The translations under genes and the position numbers were made by a program. A DNA stretch of 64,000 bases, taken from positions 3,008,501 through 3,072,500 of the forward strand of contig NZ_CP120849.1 of the NCBI RefSeq assembly GCF_029581355.1, in the 5' to 3' direction. The stretch is from Parabacteroides chongii. Lineage in GTDB: Bacteria > Bacteroidota > Bacteroidia > Bacteroidales > Tannerellaceae. Below, one piece after another: positions 33,906 through 42,421 of this stretch; the stretch's first letter is position 1, and every line of letters starts with the position of its first letter. A model generated the notes under the pieces. That model worked only from the letters and a program-made list of their open reading frames with translations. It had not been told where the DNA came from and did no database searches.

Positions 33906-35744
33906 ATGTGGTTTTCTAAATTGACTAACTATTTCTTTCCTGACGGATCGGAGAGCAGGAAATTGATAGGTTTGTTTTTTGTTTTTTTGTTTCTGAAGTT
34001 TATGTGGCTTAATTTGCTTTGGTGCATGCTGTCTACATTTACTCCATTTTCTAAAATAGAAACTTATCTGGATACTATACTGGTCTCTTTGATTTTACTG
34101 TTACCCTTGATTTGCTTTCGTGCGGTAAAGACAACGTTGGTCATATTCGTTTTACTGGATGGTTTGTTTGTTGCAAACCTGATGTATTTTCGTACTTATT
34201 TTACAGCAATACCCCTGGATAGTTACCTTTTGGCCGGTAACTTGTCTGATTTCTCCAGTAGTGTTATTGATTCCTGCAGAGTGGTTGATTTGTTCTTCCC
34301 TTTGTCGACGATTGCCGCCGGTATTTTGTGGTGGCGTAATTTCCGGAAGCCGGAGGATAAACAGGTTAGAAAGGAGCGAAAGAGATATTCGATTGCCCGT
34401 TACGTACTCCTGATTCTTTTGGTAGCATTGATTCCGGCTATTCGTCTTTGGAGTCAGAACGGATTTAAGGCTGCTTATGAAAGATTGCAGGATGCTTATT
34501 TGCATACCTGTAATGTACCGATGTATACGATATTCGGCTCTCTTTATTATGATTATACCTGCGATCAGATCGTTTATACGGAAGATATCAAAAATGATAT
34601 CGACTCCTGGCTAGCCAGGAAGACGGATTGCAAATCCGTCTTGCCCCACGTGTATGCGAAAGATAATTGTGTTATTATCCTGGCGGAATCGCTGGAAAGC
34701 TGGGTGTTGAATAAGACTGTCGAAGGACAGGAGATCACGCCGAACCTGAACAGGATACTGCGAGATTCGTCGGTTATTTATGCACCTCATGTTTTATCAC
34801 AGGTAAAAGGAGGTCGTTCTATTGATGCCCAGCTATTGATGTGTACAGGACTTTTGCCTATTAATTCCGGCCCTTATAGCATTAAGTTTCCGGAATCATA
34901 TTATCCTTCCCTCGTAAAAGCCTTTAAAGAGAAACATAAGAATGCCCGGGCATACAGTTTGACGGTGGATAAGCCCATGGTTTGGAACCAATGTATAATC
35001 GCTCCGGTGTTGGGGTATGATAGCCTGGTTTCGAAAAGCAGTTTTATACAGGAAGAGCCTGTCGGTTCGCGTAGACAGGTAGGCGACCGTGCTTTCCTGC
35101 GTCAGTGTCTGAGTAAAATGAAGAAAAATGAAGTTTGGAGCGATTCCGGGAATACACTGGTTCAATGCGTAACCTATTCCGGTCATAATCCTTTTATTTT
35201 GCCGGATTCGTTGAAGAAAGTCTTTTTTTCTGAGGATGTACCCGATGTATTGAATCGCTATATGACGATGGCCAATTATACAGACCGTGCTATAGGAGAG
35301 TTTATATCCAGGCTCAAATCTGATAAGCGTTTTGAAAATACGTTAGTTGTGATCATGGGAGACCATGAAGCTTTGGGTACGGTTCGGAAAGAACTGTGCA
35401 GTGATCCGGTGGGAAAGAATATCCTGTCGGATAAGGCTTTTGTTCCGCTTATCATTTTGAATGCGCCGTCTAATATGTATTACGGAAAAGTGATGGGACA
35501 GATAGATGTCTATCCGACATTGCTTGATTTATTGGGATTGAACGATTATTGGTGGAAAGGACTCGGCGAGAGTATCTTTAATCCGCAGAAACCGGATTTC
35601 GATGTCGACTCTCAGTTGAATATAGTAGGAGATACGGCGGGCATCCCGGATGAAGAAGTTCGCATGGCTAAAAAAGCCTGGGAGATTTCAGATTTGATTA
35701 TCCGCTATGACTACTTGGGACGGAAGCTGAATGTGAAAGAATGA
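33906..35744 (+). CDS. LTA-synthase-type sulfatase-fold membrane transferase
   Basis: A 612-aa protein with five membrane segments in the first 170 residues and a periplasmic sulfatase-fold domain from about residue 255. Likely catalytic parts are LAESLESW (metal Glu), KGGRSIDAQLL (Ser in the position of the LtaS nucleophile Thr), YSGHNPF and MGDHEA (metal ligands). Such enzymes transfer glycerol-phosphate or phosphoethanolamine to envelope glycans or lipids; the donor here is unknown. A palindromic insert lies in the linker at 34605-34642. A strong terminator follows the gene. Confidence 0.85.
   Translation: MWFSKLTNYFFPDGSESRKLIGLFFVFLFLKFMWLNLLWCMLSTFTPFSKIETYLDTILVSLILLLPLICFRAVKTTLVIFVLLDGLFVANLMYFRTYFTAIPLDSYLLAGNLSDFSSSVIDSCRVVDLFFPLSTIAAGILWWRNFRKPEDKQVRKERKRYSIARYVLLILLVALIPAIRLWSQNGFKAAYERLQDAYLHTCNVPMYTIFGSLYYDYTCDQIVYTEDIKNDIDSWLARKTDCKSVLPHVYAKDNCVIILAESLESWVLNKTVEGQEITPNLNRILRDSSVIYAPHVLSQVKGGRSIDAQLLMCTGLLPINSGPYSIKFPESYYPSLVKAFKEKHKNARAYSLTVDKPMVWNQCIIAPVLGYDSLVSKSSFIQEEPVGSRRQVGDRAFLRQCLSKMKKNEVWSDSGNTLVQCVTYSGHNPFILPDSLKKVFFSEDVPDVLNRYMTMANYTDRAIGEFISRLKSDKRFENTLVVIMGDHEALGTVRKELCSDPVGKNILSDKAFVPLIILNAPSNMYYGKVMGQIDVYPTLLDLLGLNDYWWKGLGESIFNPQKPDFDVDSQLNIVGDTAGIPDEEVRMAKKAWEISDLIIRYDYLGRKLNVKE
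34605..34642. repeat. In-frame palindromic element inside the transferase gene
   Basis: A 16-bp palindrome, TCCTGGCTAGCCAGGA (34605-34620), runs directly into a hairpin with 10-bp arms, AAGACGGATT-gca-AATCCGTCTT (34620-34642). Together they encode SWLARKTDCKSVLP, between the membrane domain and the catalytic domain. The frame is kept. It resembles a palindromic mini-element inserted in a tolerant linker. Confidence 0.7.
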
Positions 35745-35763
35745 TCTATCTACAGATATATGA

Positions 35764-35800
35764 AAAACCCTGTTTTATACATGCTAAAACAGGGTTTTCT
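35764..35800. terminator. Strong bidirectional terminator
   Basis: AAAACCCTGTTTTA (35764-35777) and TAAAACAGGGTTTT (35785-35798) form a perfect 14-bp stem with a 7-nt loop, between the transferase (+) and the aminotransferase (-). Confidence 0.92.
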
Positions 35801-35824
35801 TCATAGAATATCTACCTTTCTTTT

Positions 35825-37000
35825 TTATTTTTTATCGACCGCTTTCTTCAATGCATTCAGTGCTGTTTCGAGAACGGAACGCGGACAACCTACATTTAGG
35901 CGCATATGCCCTTCACCGCCCGGTCCGAACATACTTCCGTCATTTAATAATAGACCGGCTTTATCCTGAAACAGGCTGACCAGTTGTTCTTGGCTCAGTT
36001 TCAAGTCGCGGCAATCCAGCCAGACAAGAAATGAAGCTTGCGGAGGATATACCTTTATCTTCGGCAACTTCGTTTTAAAGAATTCGTCTACGAAGCGGAC
36101 ATTCTCCATTACATACATGCGCATTTGTTGCAGCCATTCGGCTCCGTAGGTATAAGCCGCTTCGGTTGCTGTGTAAGCAAAGATTGTACCGTCGCCTAAT
36201 TCCCCAGCTTCCAGGAATTCATAAAACTCTTTCCGGATTTTATCGTTAGGTACAATCGAGTAGGAGGTGACGATCCCTGCAATATTGAAAGTCTTGCTGG
36301 GAGCCATAAAAGTGATGCTGCAATTGGCCGCAGCTTCTGAAACAGTGGCAAAAGGATGATGTGTGAATTGCGGATAAGCCATTTCCGCATGTATCTCGTC
36401 TGAAATCACCAATAGATTATGTTTGGCACAAATATCAGCCAGTTTAACTAAGGTGTCTTTCTTCCAGACGATGCCGCCCGGATTATGCGGGTTGCAGAGG
36501 ATAAGGACTTTACAATGTTCATCGATCACGGATTCGAGTTGTTCGAAATCCATTTCGTAAGCGCCGTTCACGAGTTTGAGCGGATTGTTGACCACTTCAC
36601 GTTTCATGCTTTCCGGTACGATACGGAAAGGGTGATATACGGGAGGTTGAATGATTACTTTGTCACCGGGTTTGGTAAAACATTGAATAACAAAACCGAT
36701 TCCTTTGACGATTCCCGGAATATAGCTGAGCCATTCCCGTTTGATCTTCCATTTTTGTTTATAATCTACCCATTCAATAATACTGTTGTAGTAAGAATCT
36801 GAGCCGAAAGTGTAACCGAATATCTCGTGCTCCAGGCGTTTCTTGATTGCGTCGACAATGAAGTCCGGGGTCCGGAAATCCATATCGGCAACCCATAGAG
36901 GAAGAAGATCCTCCTTACCATACCGCTCTTTCAGGCCGTCGTATTTGACGCAATTGGTGCCGCGGCGTTCAATTACTTCATCGAAGTTGTATTGTTTCAT
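35825..37000 (-). CDS. MalY/PatB-type PLP aminotransferase / cystathionine beta-lyase
   Basis: A 391-aa fold-type I PLP enzyme. It has LPLWVADMDFRTPDFI near the start, LILCNPHNPGG, VISDEIHAEM and the PLP lysine in APSKTFNIAG, and ends with GHMRLNVGCPRSVL. These fit MalY/PatB C-S lyases, which cleave cystathionine or cysteine conjugates and sometimes transaminate. Cytoplasmic and monocistronic. The metabolic role here is not fixed by the context. Confidence 0.9.
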   Translation of the reverse strand: MKQYNFDEVIERRGTNCVKYDGLKERYGKEDLLPLWVADMDFRTPDFIVDAIKKRLEHEIFGYTFGSDSYYNSIIEWVDYKQKWKIKREWLSYIPGIVKGIGFVIQCFTKPGDKVIIQPPVYHPFRIVPESMKREVVNNPLKLVNGAYEMDFEQLESVIDEHCKVLILCNPHNPGGIVWKKDTLVKLADICAKHNLLVISDEIHAEMAYPQFTHHPFATVSEAAANCSITFMAPSKTFNIAGIVTSYSIVPNDKIRKEFYEFLEAGELGDGTIFAYTATEAAYTYGAEWLQQMRMYVMENVRFVDEFFKTKLPKIKVYPPQASFLVWLDCRDLKLSQEQLVSLFQDKAGLLLNDGSMFGPGGEGHMRLNVGCPRSVLETALNALKKAVDKK

Positions 37001-37036
37001 TTTATATTAGTTCAGTTTTTGTCGATTGATCGGGGG

Positions 37037-37044
37037 CAAAGATA
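37037..37044 (-). promoter_or_regulatory. Promoter -7 box for the MalY-like gene
   Basis: On the minus strand TATCTTTG (37044-37037) matches TAnnTTTG, about 37 bp before the start codon at 37000. Confidence 0.5.
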
Positions 37045-37197
37045 ATAATTATATATGCAAAAACATCAAAAAAACATCCACAGCTCTTTTTCAGCTTTTT
37101 GCAAGCGGACAATTGGCATTATCTCTTGTACGGAACTGATTGGTTTGTGGTTTTTTATTTTGATATTTCTGATATTTTTCGCTACTTCGCATTAGTT

Positions 37198-37755
37198 ATG
37201 GAATTACCAGAGGAGAGACATATTTTAGAGGAGATCGCTGAAGGAAACGTAAATGCTTTCGAACGACTTTTTTTCTGTCATCAGCCCAGGTTGGTGAACT
37301 TCCTTGTCGGTCTGACACACGATAAGGAGGTCAGTCGTGATATTGCCCAGGATTTGTTTCTTTCATTATGGAAAGACCGTGAAAAACTGAAGGAGGTAAA
37401 CTCCTTTTCCTCTTATCTTTTTCAGATGGCTCGTTTTACAGTGTATGACTATTTTGACCGTTTGGCTGTATCGGAGAAGTATACGAATGAATTTTTATTA
37501 GAAGCTTCCATTTCTCAATCGGACGAGGAAGCTATCTTTGCACATGAACTACAAAATATTATCAACCGGACTGTCGAACAAATGTCTCCCCAGCGGAAAC
37601 GGATCTATCAGATGAGCCGTGAACAAGGTTTGTCGAATGATGAGATTGCTTCTCATTTGGGGATCAGTAAACGTACTGTGGAAAACCATCTGACAGCAGC
37701 CCTTGCCATTCTTCGCAAGGTTCTTTATCTTTTTTTTCTTACTTATTTGAGTTAA
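37198..37755 (+). CDS. ECF sigma factor of a SusCD-type trans-envelope regulatory system
   Basis: A 185-aa sigma factor. The start at 37198 (MELPEERHILEEIAEGNVNAF) fits the family; the longer frame from 37099 adds an implausible N terminus. Region 2 is FERLFFCHQPRLVNFLVGL with DIAQDLFLSLWKDRE, and region 4 is MSPQRKRIYQMSREQGLSNDEIASHLGISKRTVENHL. With the FecR gene 196 bp downstream and an STN-domain SusC beyond it, this forms the standard Bacteroides trans-envelope signalling set: SusC senses the glycan, FecR relays, and the sigma factor activates the SusC operon. Confidence 0.92.
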   Translation: MELPEERHILEEIAEGNVNAFERLFFCHQPRLVNFLVGLTHDKEVSRDIAQDLFLSLWKDREKLKEVNSFSSYLFQMARFTVYDYFDRLAVSEKYTNEFLLEASISQSDEEAIFAHELQNIINRTVEQMSPQRKRIYQMSREQGLSNDEIASHLGISKRTVENHLTAALAILRKVLYLFFLTYLS

Positions 37756-37773
37756 GAGACTACGACCCTAAAA

Positions 37774-37839
37774 CTGTTTCACCCTAGTGAAACAGTTGTT
37801 TCATTACGAAGAAACACTTGTTCCATTAGGGTGAAACAC
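37774..37839. repeat. Three-unit array of 22-bp palindromic repeats
   Basis: Three consecutive 22-bp units start at 37774, 37796 and 37818. Unit 1 has CTGTTTCAC and GTGAAACAG arms around ccta; all keep TGTT at the left and GAAACA at the right. GTTTCACCCTA in unit 1 is the complement of TAGGGTGAAAC in unit 3, so the whole array can also fold on itself. It lies between the sigma factor and FecR genes, within the presumed operon. Confidence 0.75.
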
Positions 37840-37951
37840 TTTCAACGATGCTACCCGTTAGTTCCGGAATCAAAATATTTTCAAAAAAAGTTCATTGTTG
37901 ATTGTGTGTGTCGTTGCCGTTAACCTACTTCAATATAAAGACGGATATTTT

Positions 37952-38947
37952 ATGGAAGAAAACAACAAGACAAAACAACTCATGCGACTATATTTCGGAA
38001 AACATTTTTCCCGATACGGACGTATCTTGTTTGGGCGTTGGCTGAAAGCGGATGATGAAAGATCGCAAAAGTTGGAGGCGTTGCAGGATATCTGGAAGGA
38101 AACAGATGCGGAAGCGACAGAATCTACGCATCGTGACTGGATGGCTTTGCAAAAACAGTTGTTGACAGAACCGGCTCAAAAACGTACAATCCCTTTGTAC
38201 CGTCAGGTGTTTAAATATGCAGCTGTTATTGTACTGATGTTGATGACTGCCGGTACGACTTATTGGGCGACCGATCGTTTTAAGCCTGTCCGTCATGTAG
38301 AAATGGCTCAGATATTTGTTCCTTACGGGGAAAGTAAAGAGGTTTTATTGCCTGATGGCTCAAAAGTGTGGGTCGATGCCGGTTCTTTGCTGGTCTATCC
38401 GAAAGATTTTACGGATACTGATACACGTACGGTTTATCTTACGGGCGAAGCAGCATTTTCCGTTCAAAAGAATCCGGCACAACCATTTATAGTGAAAACA
38501 ACTTATCTGGATGTGCAGGCACTGGGAACTGTCTTTACTGTAGAAGCTTATCCGAGCGATTCCTGCTCGATGACTACGTTGGAAGAAGGGAGTGTGCTTG
38601 TTTCAGTCAATGATGAAGGCATAGAACCTACTTTGTTAAATCCGGATCAGCAATTGATCTATTCCCATACGGCTCATACCGTAACAGTTCATGCTGTCGA
38701 TGCATCCATGTATCATATGGAAAGGGATGGTTACCTGATTTTCGAAAATATTCCGTTCAATCGTCTGATGGCTTCTTTGGAGCGTAAGTTTAACGTGACG
38801 ATCCATTATAATTCACAGAAGTATGCCGGTGAATGTTATAATGTGAAATTCTCTCCGAATGAGAATCTGGACGATGTGCTGAATGTGCTGCGGCAATTGG
38901 TTGGCATACGTTATACGGTGAAAGGGAAAGTGGTATTTATAAACTAA
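37952..38947 (+). CDS. FecR-type anti-sigma factor
   Basis: A 331-aa single-pass inner-membrane protein; the start at 37952 (MEENNKTKQLMRLYFGKHF) places a short cytoplasmic sigma-binding region before the membrane segment (about 71-89). The periplasmic part has the FecR domain (FVPYGESKEVLLPDGSKVWVDAGS, LTGEAAFSVQKN, ALGTVFTVEAY) and a C-terminal STN-interaction domain (ENIPFNRLMASLERKFNVTI). It partners with the ECF sigma factor upstream and the SusC downstream. Confidence 0.93.
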   Translation: MEENNKTKQLMRLYFGKHFSRYGRILFGRWLKADDERSQKLEALQDIWKETDAEATESTHRDWMALQKQLLTEPAQKRTIPLYRQVFKYAAVIVLMLMTAGTTYWATDRFKPVRHVEMAQIFVPYGESKEVLLPDGSKVWVDAGSLLVYPKDFTDTDTRTVYLTGEAAFSVQKNPAQPFIVKTTYLDVQALGTVFTVEAYPSDSCSMTTLEEGSVLVSVNDEGIEPTLLNPDQQLIYSHTAHTVTVHAVDASMYHMERDGYLIFENIPFNRLMASLERKFNVTIHYNSQKYAGECYNVKFSPNENLDDVLNVLRQLVGIRYTVKGKVVFIN

Positions 38948-38966
38948 AATAGAGGAGGATACAGAT

Positions 38967-39038
38967 ATGAACAAAAGAAAACCGGAAAGACAGAAAGTGC
39001 GAAAATCCCTCTTTCCGGAATTCGAAATCGAATCTTGA
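38967..39038 (+). CDS. Possible 23-aa basic small protein between FecR and SusC
   Basis: An open frame MNKRKPERQKVRKSLFPEFE... of 23 codons with a strong Shine-Dalgarno (GAGGAGG) 9 nt upstream. The N terminus is very basic. The DNA also contains CCGGAAAG and CTTTCCGG in inverted orientation, so it may instead be a structured leader of the SusC mRNA. Real expression is uncertain. Confidence 0.35.
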   Translation: MNKRKPERQKVRKSLFPEFEIES

Positions 39039-39092
39039 ACATCATTGGATTGACGAGTAAATCGTCTGGTTTTATTAATATTCAATTTTCAA

Positions 39093-42000
39093 ATGTACAA
39101 ATATATGAAATTAACTAATCTAATACCTATAAATAACAGAAAAAGTATATCTAAGCTGTTATTGGTAACAGCTTTATCTTCTTGCAGTTTTTGGGGCTAT
39201 GCACAGCAACAACAGGTGCGCCTGACAGGGAATAATGTAACATTGAAGACTGCCTTCAAACAGATAGAGCAACAAACAAAATTGTTTGTAGACTATAATA
39301 CTCAGGAAGTAAATGATTCCCGTCTCATTTCAAAATTACCAAAGAACAGTAGCGTGAAAGAGGTTATGGAACAATTGCTGGAAGGAACCGGCTGTTCGAT
39401 AGCGTTTAGTAACGGACATATTATTATTACAAAACAAGCTAAAGCAGTATCTGAAACTAAAAAGATCTCAGGTATTGTAAAAGATGAACGGGGAGAACCT
39501 GTTATAGGAGCGAATGTCGTGGTGAAAGGAACCACAAACGGAACTGTTACGGATATGGACGGAAAATACACTCTGGAAGTTCCGGTTGGTGGGGTGTTGC
39601 AAATATCCTACATCGGCTATAACACCCAGGAAGTGAAAGTCGGGAGTGTAAATGTCGTAAATATATCTCTCAGGGAAGATTCCGAAGCACTGGATGAGGT
39701 CGTGGTGATCGGTTATGGTACGGTAAAGAAAAGCGATTTGACAGGAGCTGTCGGTTCTGTACAGATGAAAGATGTGAGTCAGGTGGGCATTACCAGTGCC
39801 GACCGTGCTTTGCAAGGGCAGATTGCCGGTGTGCAGGTAAATGCCAGGACTGGTCAGCCGGGTGAAGCGATGATGATCCGTGTTCGTGGTAGCAACTCTT
39901 TGGCAGGTGGTAATGAGCCGCTTTATGTTATCGACGGCATGCCGGTAGAAAAGATGAATTCAGATATTAATCCGGAAGATATCTTATCTATGGAAGTGTT
40001 GAAAGATGCTTCTTCTACAGCTATTTATGGTTCGCGTGGAGCAAATGGAGTTGTTATGATTACAACTAAAAGAGGTAATACAGGAGCAACGACAATCGAC
40101 TATAACGGATATGTCGGTGTTTCCATGTTGAGAAAGAAACTGGATTTGCTGGGTAAAGACGATTATATCGCAATGGTGAACGAAGTTTCTCAAAACGATG
40201 GAAAAGGTATTGCTATTACTCCGGACGAAGCAGCCTCGCTGGCTAATAATGATTGGCAGGATTTGGTGTATCAGACAGCTCTGACACACAGTCATCAGGT
40301 CTCTGTCTCAGGTGGTACCGAACAGACAAAGGTCTACTCTTCTTTGAATTATATGAACCAGGAAGGTATTATAAAAGGTTCTAATTACAATCGTTTTGCA
40401 TTGCGTATCAATGGTGATCAGAAATTATCGAAGAAATTGTCGTTAAGTGCAAGTATCGCTTATTCATACGGAACTCAGAACACGGCAAACAGTAATGCCG
40501 ATGGCGGTGGTGCTATAGCTTATACTGCTATGGTGATGCCTCCGATACAGGAGGTTAAAGATGCTGATGGAAAATATACTAATTTTACGGGAACTCCCTG
40601 GGGAGGAACTAACCCGGTAGGTATGTCTGAATTGTATAAAAGGGAAATTGTCAACTCCCGTCTGTTAGCTAATATGGCGCTTACTTATAATATTATCGAT
40701 GGATTGACCTTTCGTGTGAATGCCGGTGCAGAAGTGAATTCCGAAGGTATCGACCGATATATTCCGATCGGTTTGTCCGCTGGAGGCAAATTGGATGGAG
40801 ATGCTTCTAAAGAGAAAGCGAATTATTACACTATTATCAATGAGAATATTCTGACTTACGATAAGAAGTTTAATAAGAATCATGCTTTGAACCTGATGGG
40901 AGGTATCACTTTCCAGACATATCAATATGATAAGTTGACAGGATCGGGAACCGGTTTTCTGCGTGATGTATATGAAACCAATAATTTAGGGGTTGCTTCA
41001 ACTCCCGGAACACCTTCTTCCGGTTTTAAAGATTACCGGATGGTTTCTTTCTTAGGACGTGCCAATTATAATCTGATGGAAAAATATCTGTTGACTGTAA
41101 CGGCTCGTTATGACGGTTCTTCCAAATTCAGTAAGAATCATAAATTTGCCTTTTTCCCTTCTGCTGCATTAGCCTGGCGTGTTTCGGAAGAAGAGTTCAT
41201 GAAAGAGATCGATTGGCTGAGCAACCTGAAGTTGCGTGGCAGTATCGGACAAACCGGTAACCAATCTATCGATCCTTATCAGACTTTTGCCCAGTTGGGG
41301 ACATCTGCACCTATTTTTGGAAATGGCAAGGATATAGGTTTTAATTTGTCTTCCATGGCAAATGATAATCTGAAATGGGAAACTACCACACAAACTGATA
41401 TCGGGGTTGATTTTGGATTTTTCTCTAACCGTTTGAATATCGGATTTGACTATTATTGGAAACAGACACGTGACTTGTTGTATAAAGCAACGTTGCCTCC
41501 TTCTTCCGGTTATTCTTCTATGTTGAGGAATTTAGGACGTATTGATAATAAGGGATTTGAAATTTCGATCAATACGATTAATATGAAGGGAAAAGTAAAC
41601 TGGACCACTAATTTGAACATTACATCTAATAAATCGATTGTAAAAGATTTGGGTACGGATGTATATGGAAACAAAATTCAACGAATCGATGCTCCTATCA
41701 GTGGAGGAAACTGGTTCCCTTTGTTTGTCGGGAAAGCCCCGTTCCAGTTGTATGGATATGAGATTGAAGGTATTTATCAAACTGACGAAGAAGCTCGTCT
41801 GAATGGAGAGGCTACCAAGAAGGCCGGCGATTACCGATATAAAGATACCGATGGGAAGGCCGGTATTACAACAGGTGATAAAACCATTATTGCTAACACA
41901 CAACCTAAGTTTACTTTTGGTTTGACCAATACGATCAATTGGAATAATTTTGAGTTTTCTTTCCTGATGATCGGTAGTATAGGTGGAGATATCGTAAACG

Positions 42001-42407
42001 AATTTAACAAGAGTATCACAAATATTGGTGGAACATGGAATATACGTAAAGACGTATGGGAAAATCACTGGACGCCGGAACATCCGAATGCTAAATATGC
42101 ACGTGCTTCTGCTTCTACAAAAGATTATTTGGCTTTTGGCGATCCTAACTCTATTTGGGTGGAAAATGGTTCGTATCTGCGATTCAAAGATATTAAACTG
42201 GCATATACATTACCGACACAGTGGTTTTCCGGTACACATAAACCGAATATTTCGTTGTATGTGAGCGGACAGAATCTGATTACGATTACAAGCTATTCAC
42301 ATTATGACCCGGAAGCATCGTGGATGTCTTCTGCCGTGAACGGATGGGATAGAGGCGTTTATCCGTCTTCGAAATCATTTACTTTGGGTTTACAGGTTAA
42401 ATTTTAA
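39093..42407 (+). CDS. SusC/RagA TonB-dependent receptor with N-terminal STN signalling domain
   Basis: A 1104-aa outer-membrane glycan importer; the start could instead be the ATG at 39105. After the signal peptide (ending near WGYAQ) comes an STN domain (about 45-110, NVTLKTAFKQIEQQTKLFVDY), a CarboxypepD-regulatory-like domain (SGIVKDERGEPVIGANVVVKG), a TonB box region (DEVVVIGYGT), the plug (LQGQIAGVQV, AIYGSRGANGVVMITTK) and a 22-strand-type barrel ending in FTLGLQVKF. The STN domain fits control by the sigma/FecR pair upstream. It is paired with the SusD gene 14 bp downstream. Confidence 0.95.
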   Translation: MYKYMKLTNLIPINNRKSISKLLLVTALSSCSFWGYAQQQQVRLTGNNVTLKTAFKQIEQQTKLFVDYNTQEVNDSRLISKLPKNSSVKEVMEQLLEGTGCSIAFSNGHIIITKQAKAVSETKKISGIVKDERGEPVIGANVVVKGTTNGTVTDMDGKYTLEVPVGGVLQISYIGYNTQEVKVGSVNVVNISLREDSEALDEVVVIGYGTVKKSDLTGAVGSVQMKDVSQVGITSADRALQGQIAGVQVNARTGQPGEAMMIRVRGSNSLAGGNEPLYVIDGMPVEKMNSDINPEDILSMEVLKDASSTAIYGSRGANGVVMITTKRGNTGATTIDYNGYVGVSMLRKKLDLLGKDDYIAMVNEVSQNDGKGIAITPDEAASLANNDWQDLVYQTALTHSHQVSVSGGTEQTKVYSSLNYMNQEGIIKGSNYNRFALRINGDQKLSKKLSLSASIAYSYGTQNTANSNADGGGAIAYTAMVMPPIQEVKDADGKYTNFTGTPWGGTNPVGMSELYKREIVNSRLLANMALTYNIIDGLTFRVNAGAEVNSEGIDRYIPIGLSAGGKLDGDASKEKANYYTIINENILTYDKKFNKNHALNLMGGITFQTYQYDKLTGSGTGFLRDVYETNNLGVASTPGTPSSGFKDYRMVSFLGRANYNLMEKYLLTVTARYDGSSKFSKNHKFAFFPSAALAWRVSEEEFMKEIDWLSNLKLRGSIGQTGNQSIDPYQTFAQLGTSAPIFGNGKDIGFNLSSMANDNLKWETTTQTDIGVDFGFFSNRLNIGFDYYWKQTRDLLYKATLPPSSGYSSMLRNLGRIDNKGFEISINTINMKGKVNWTTNLNITSNKSIVKDLGTDVYGNKIQRIDAPISGGNWFPLFVGKAPFQLYGYEIEGIYQTDEEARLNGEATKKAGDYRYKDTDGKAGITTGDKTIIANTQPKFTFGLTNTINWNNFEFSFLMIGSIGGDIVNEFNKSITNIGGTWNIRKDVWENHWTPEHPNAKYARASASTKDYLAFGDPNSIWVENGSYLRFKDIKLAYTLPTQWFSGTHKPNISLYVSGQNLITITSYSHYDPEASWMSSAVNGWDRGVYPSSKSFTLGLQVKF

Positions 42408-42421
42408 TACGTATTATAAGT

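Noticed and set aside
37774..37839. CRISPR-like array with palindromic repeats
   Set aside because: Contiguous 22-bp units without spacers; no cas genes.
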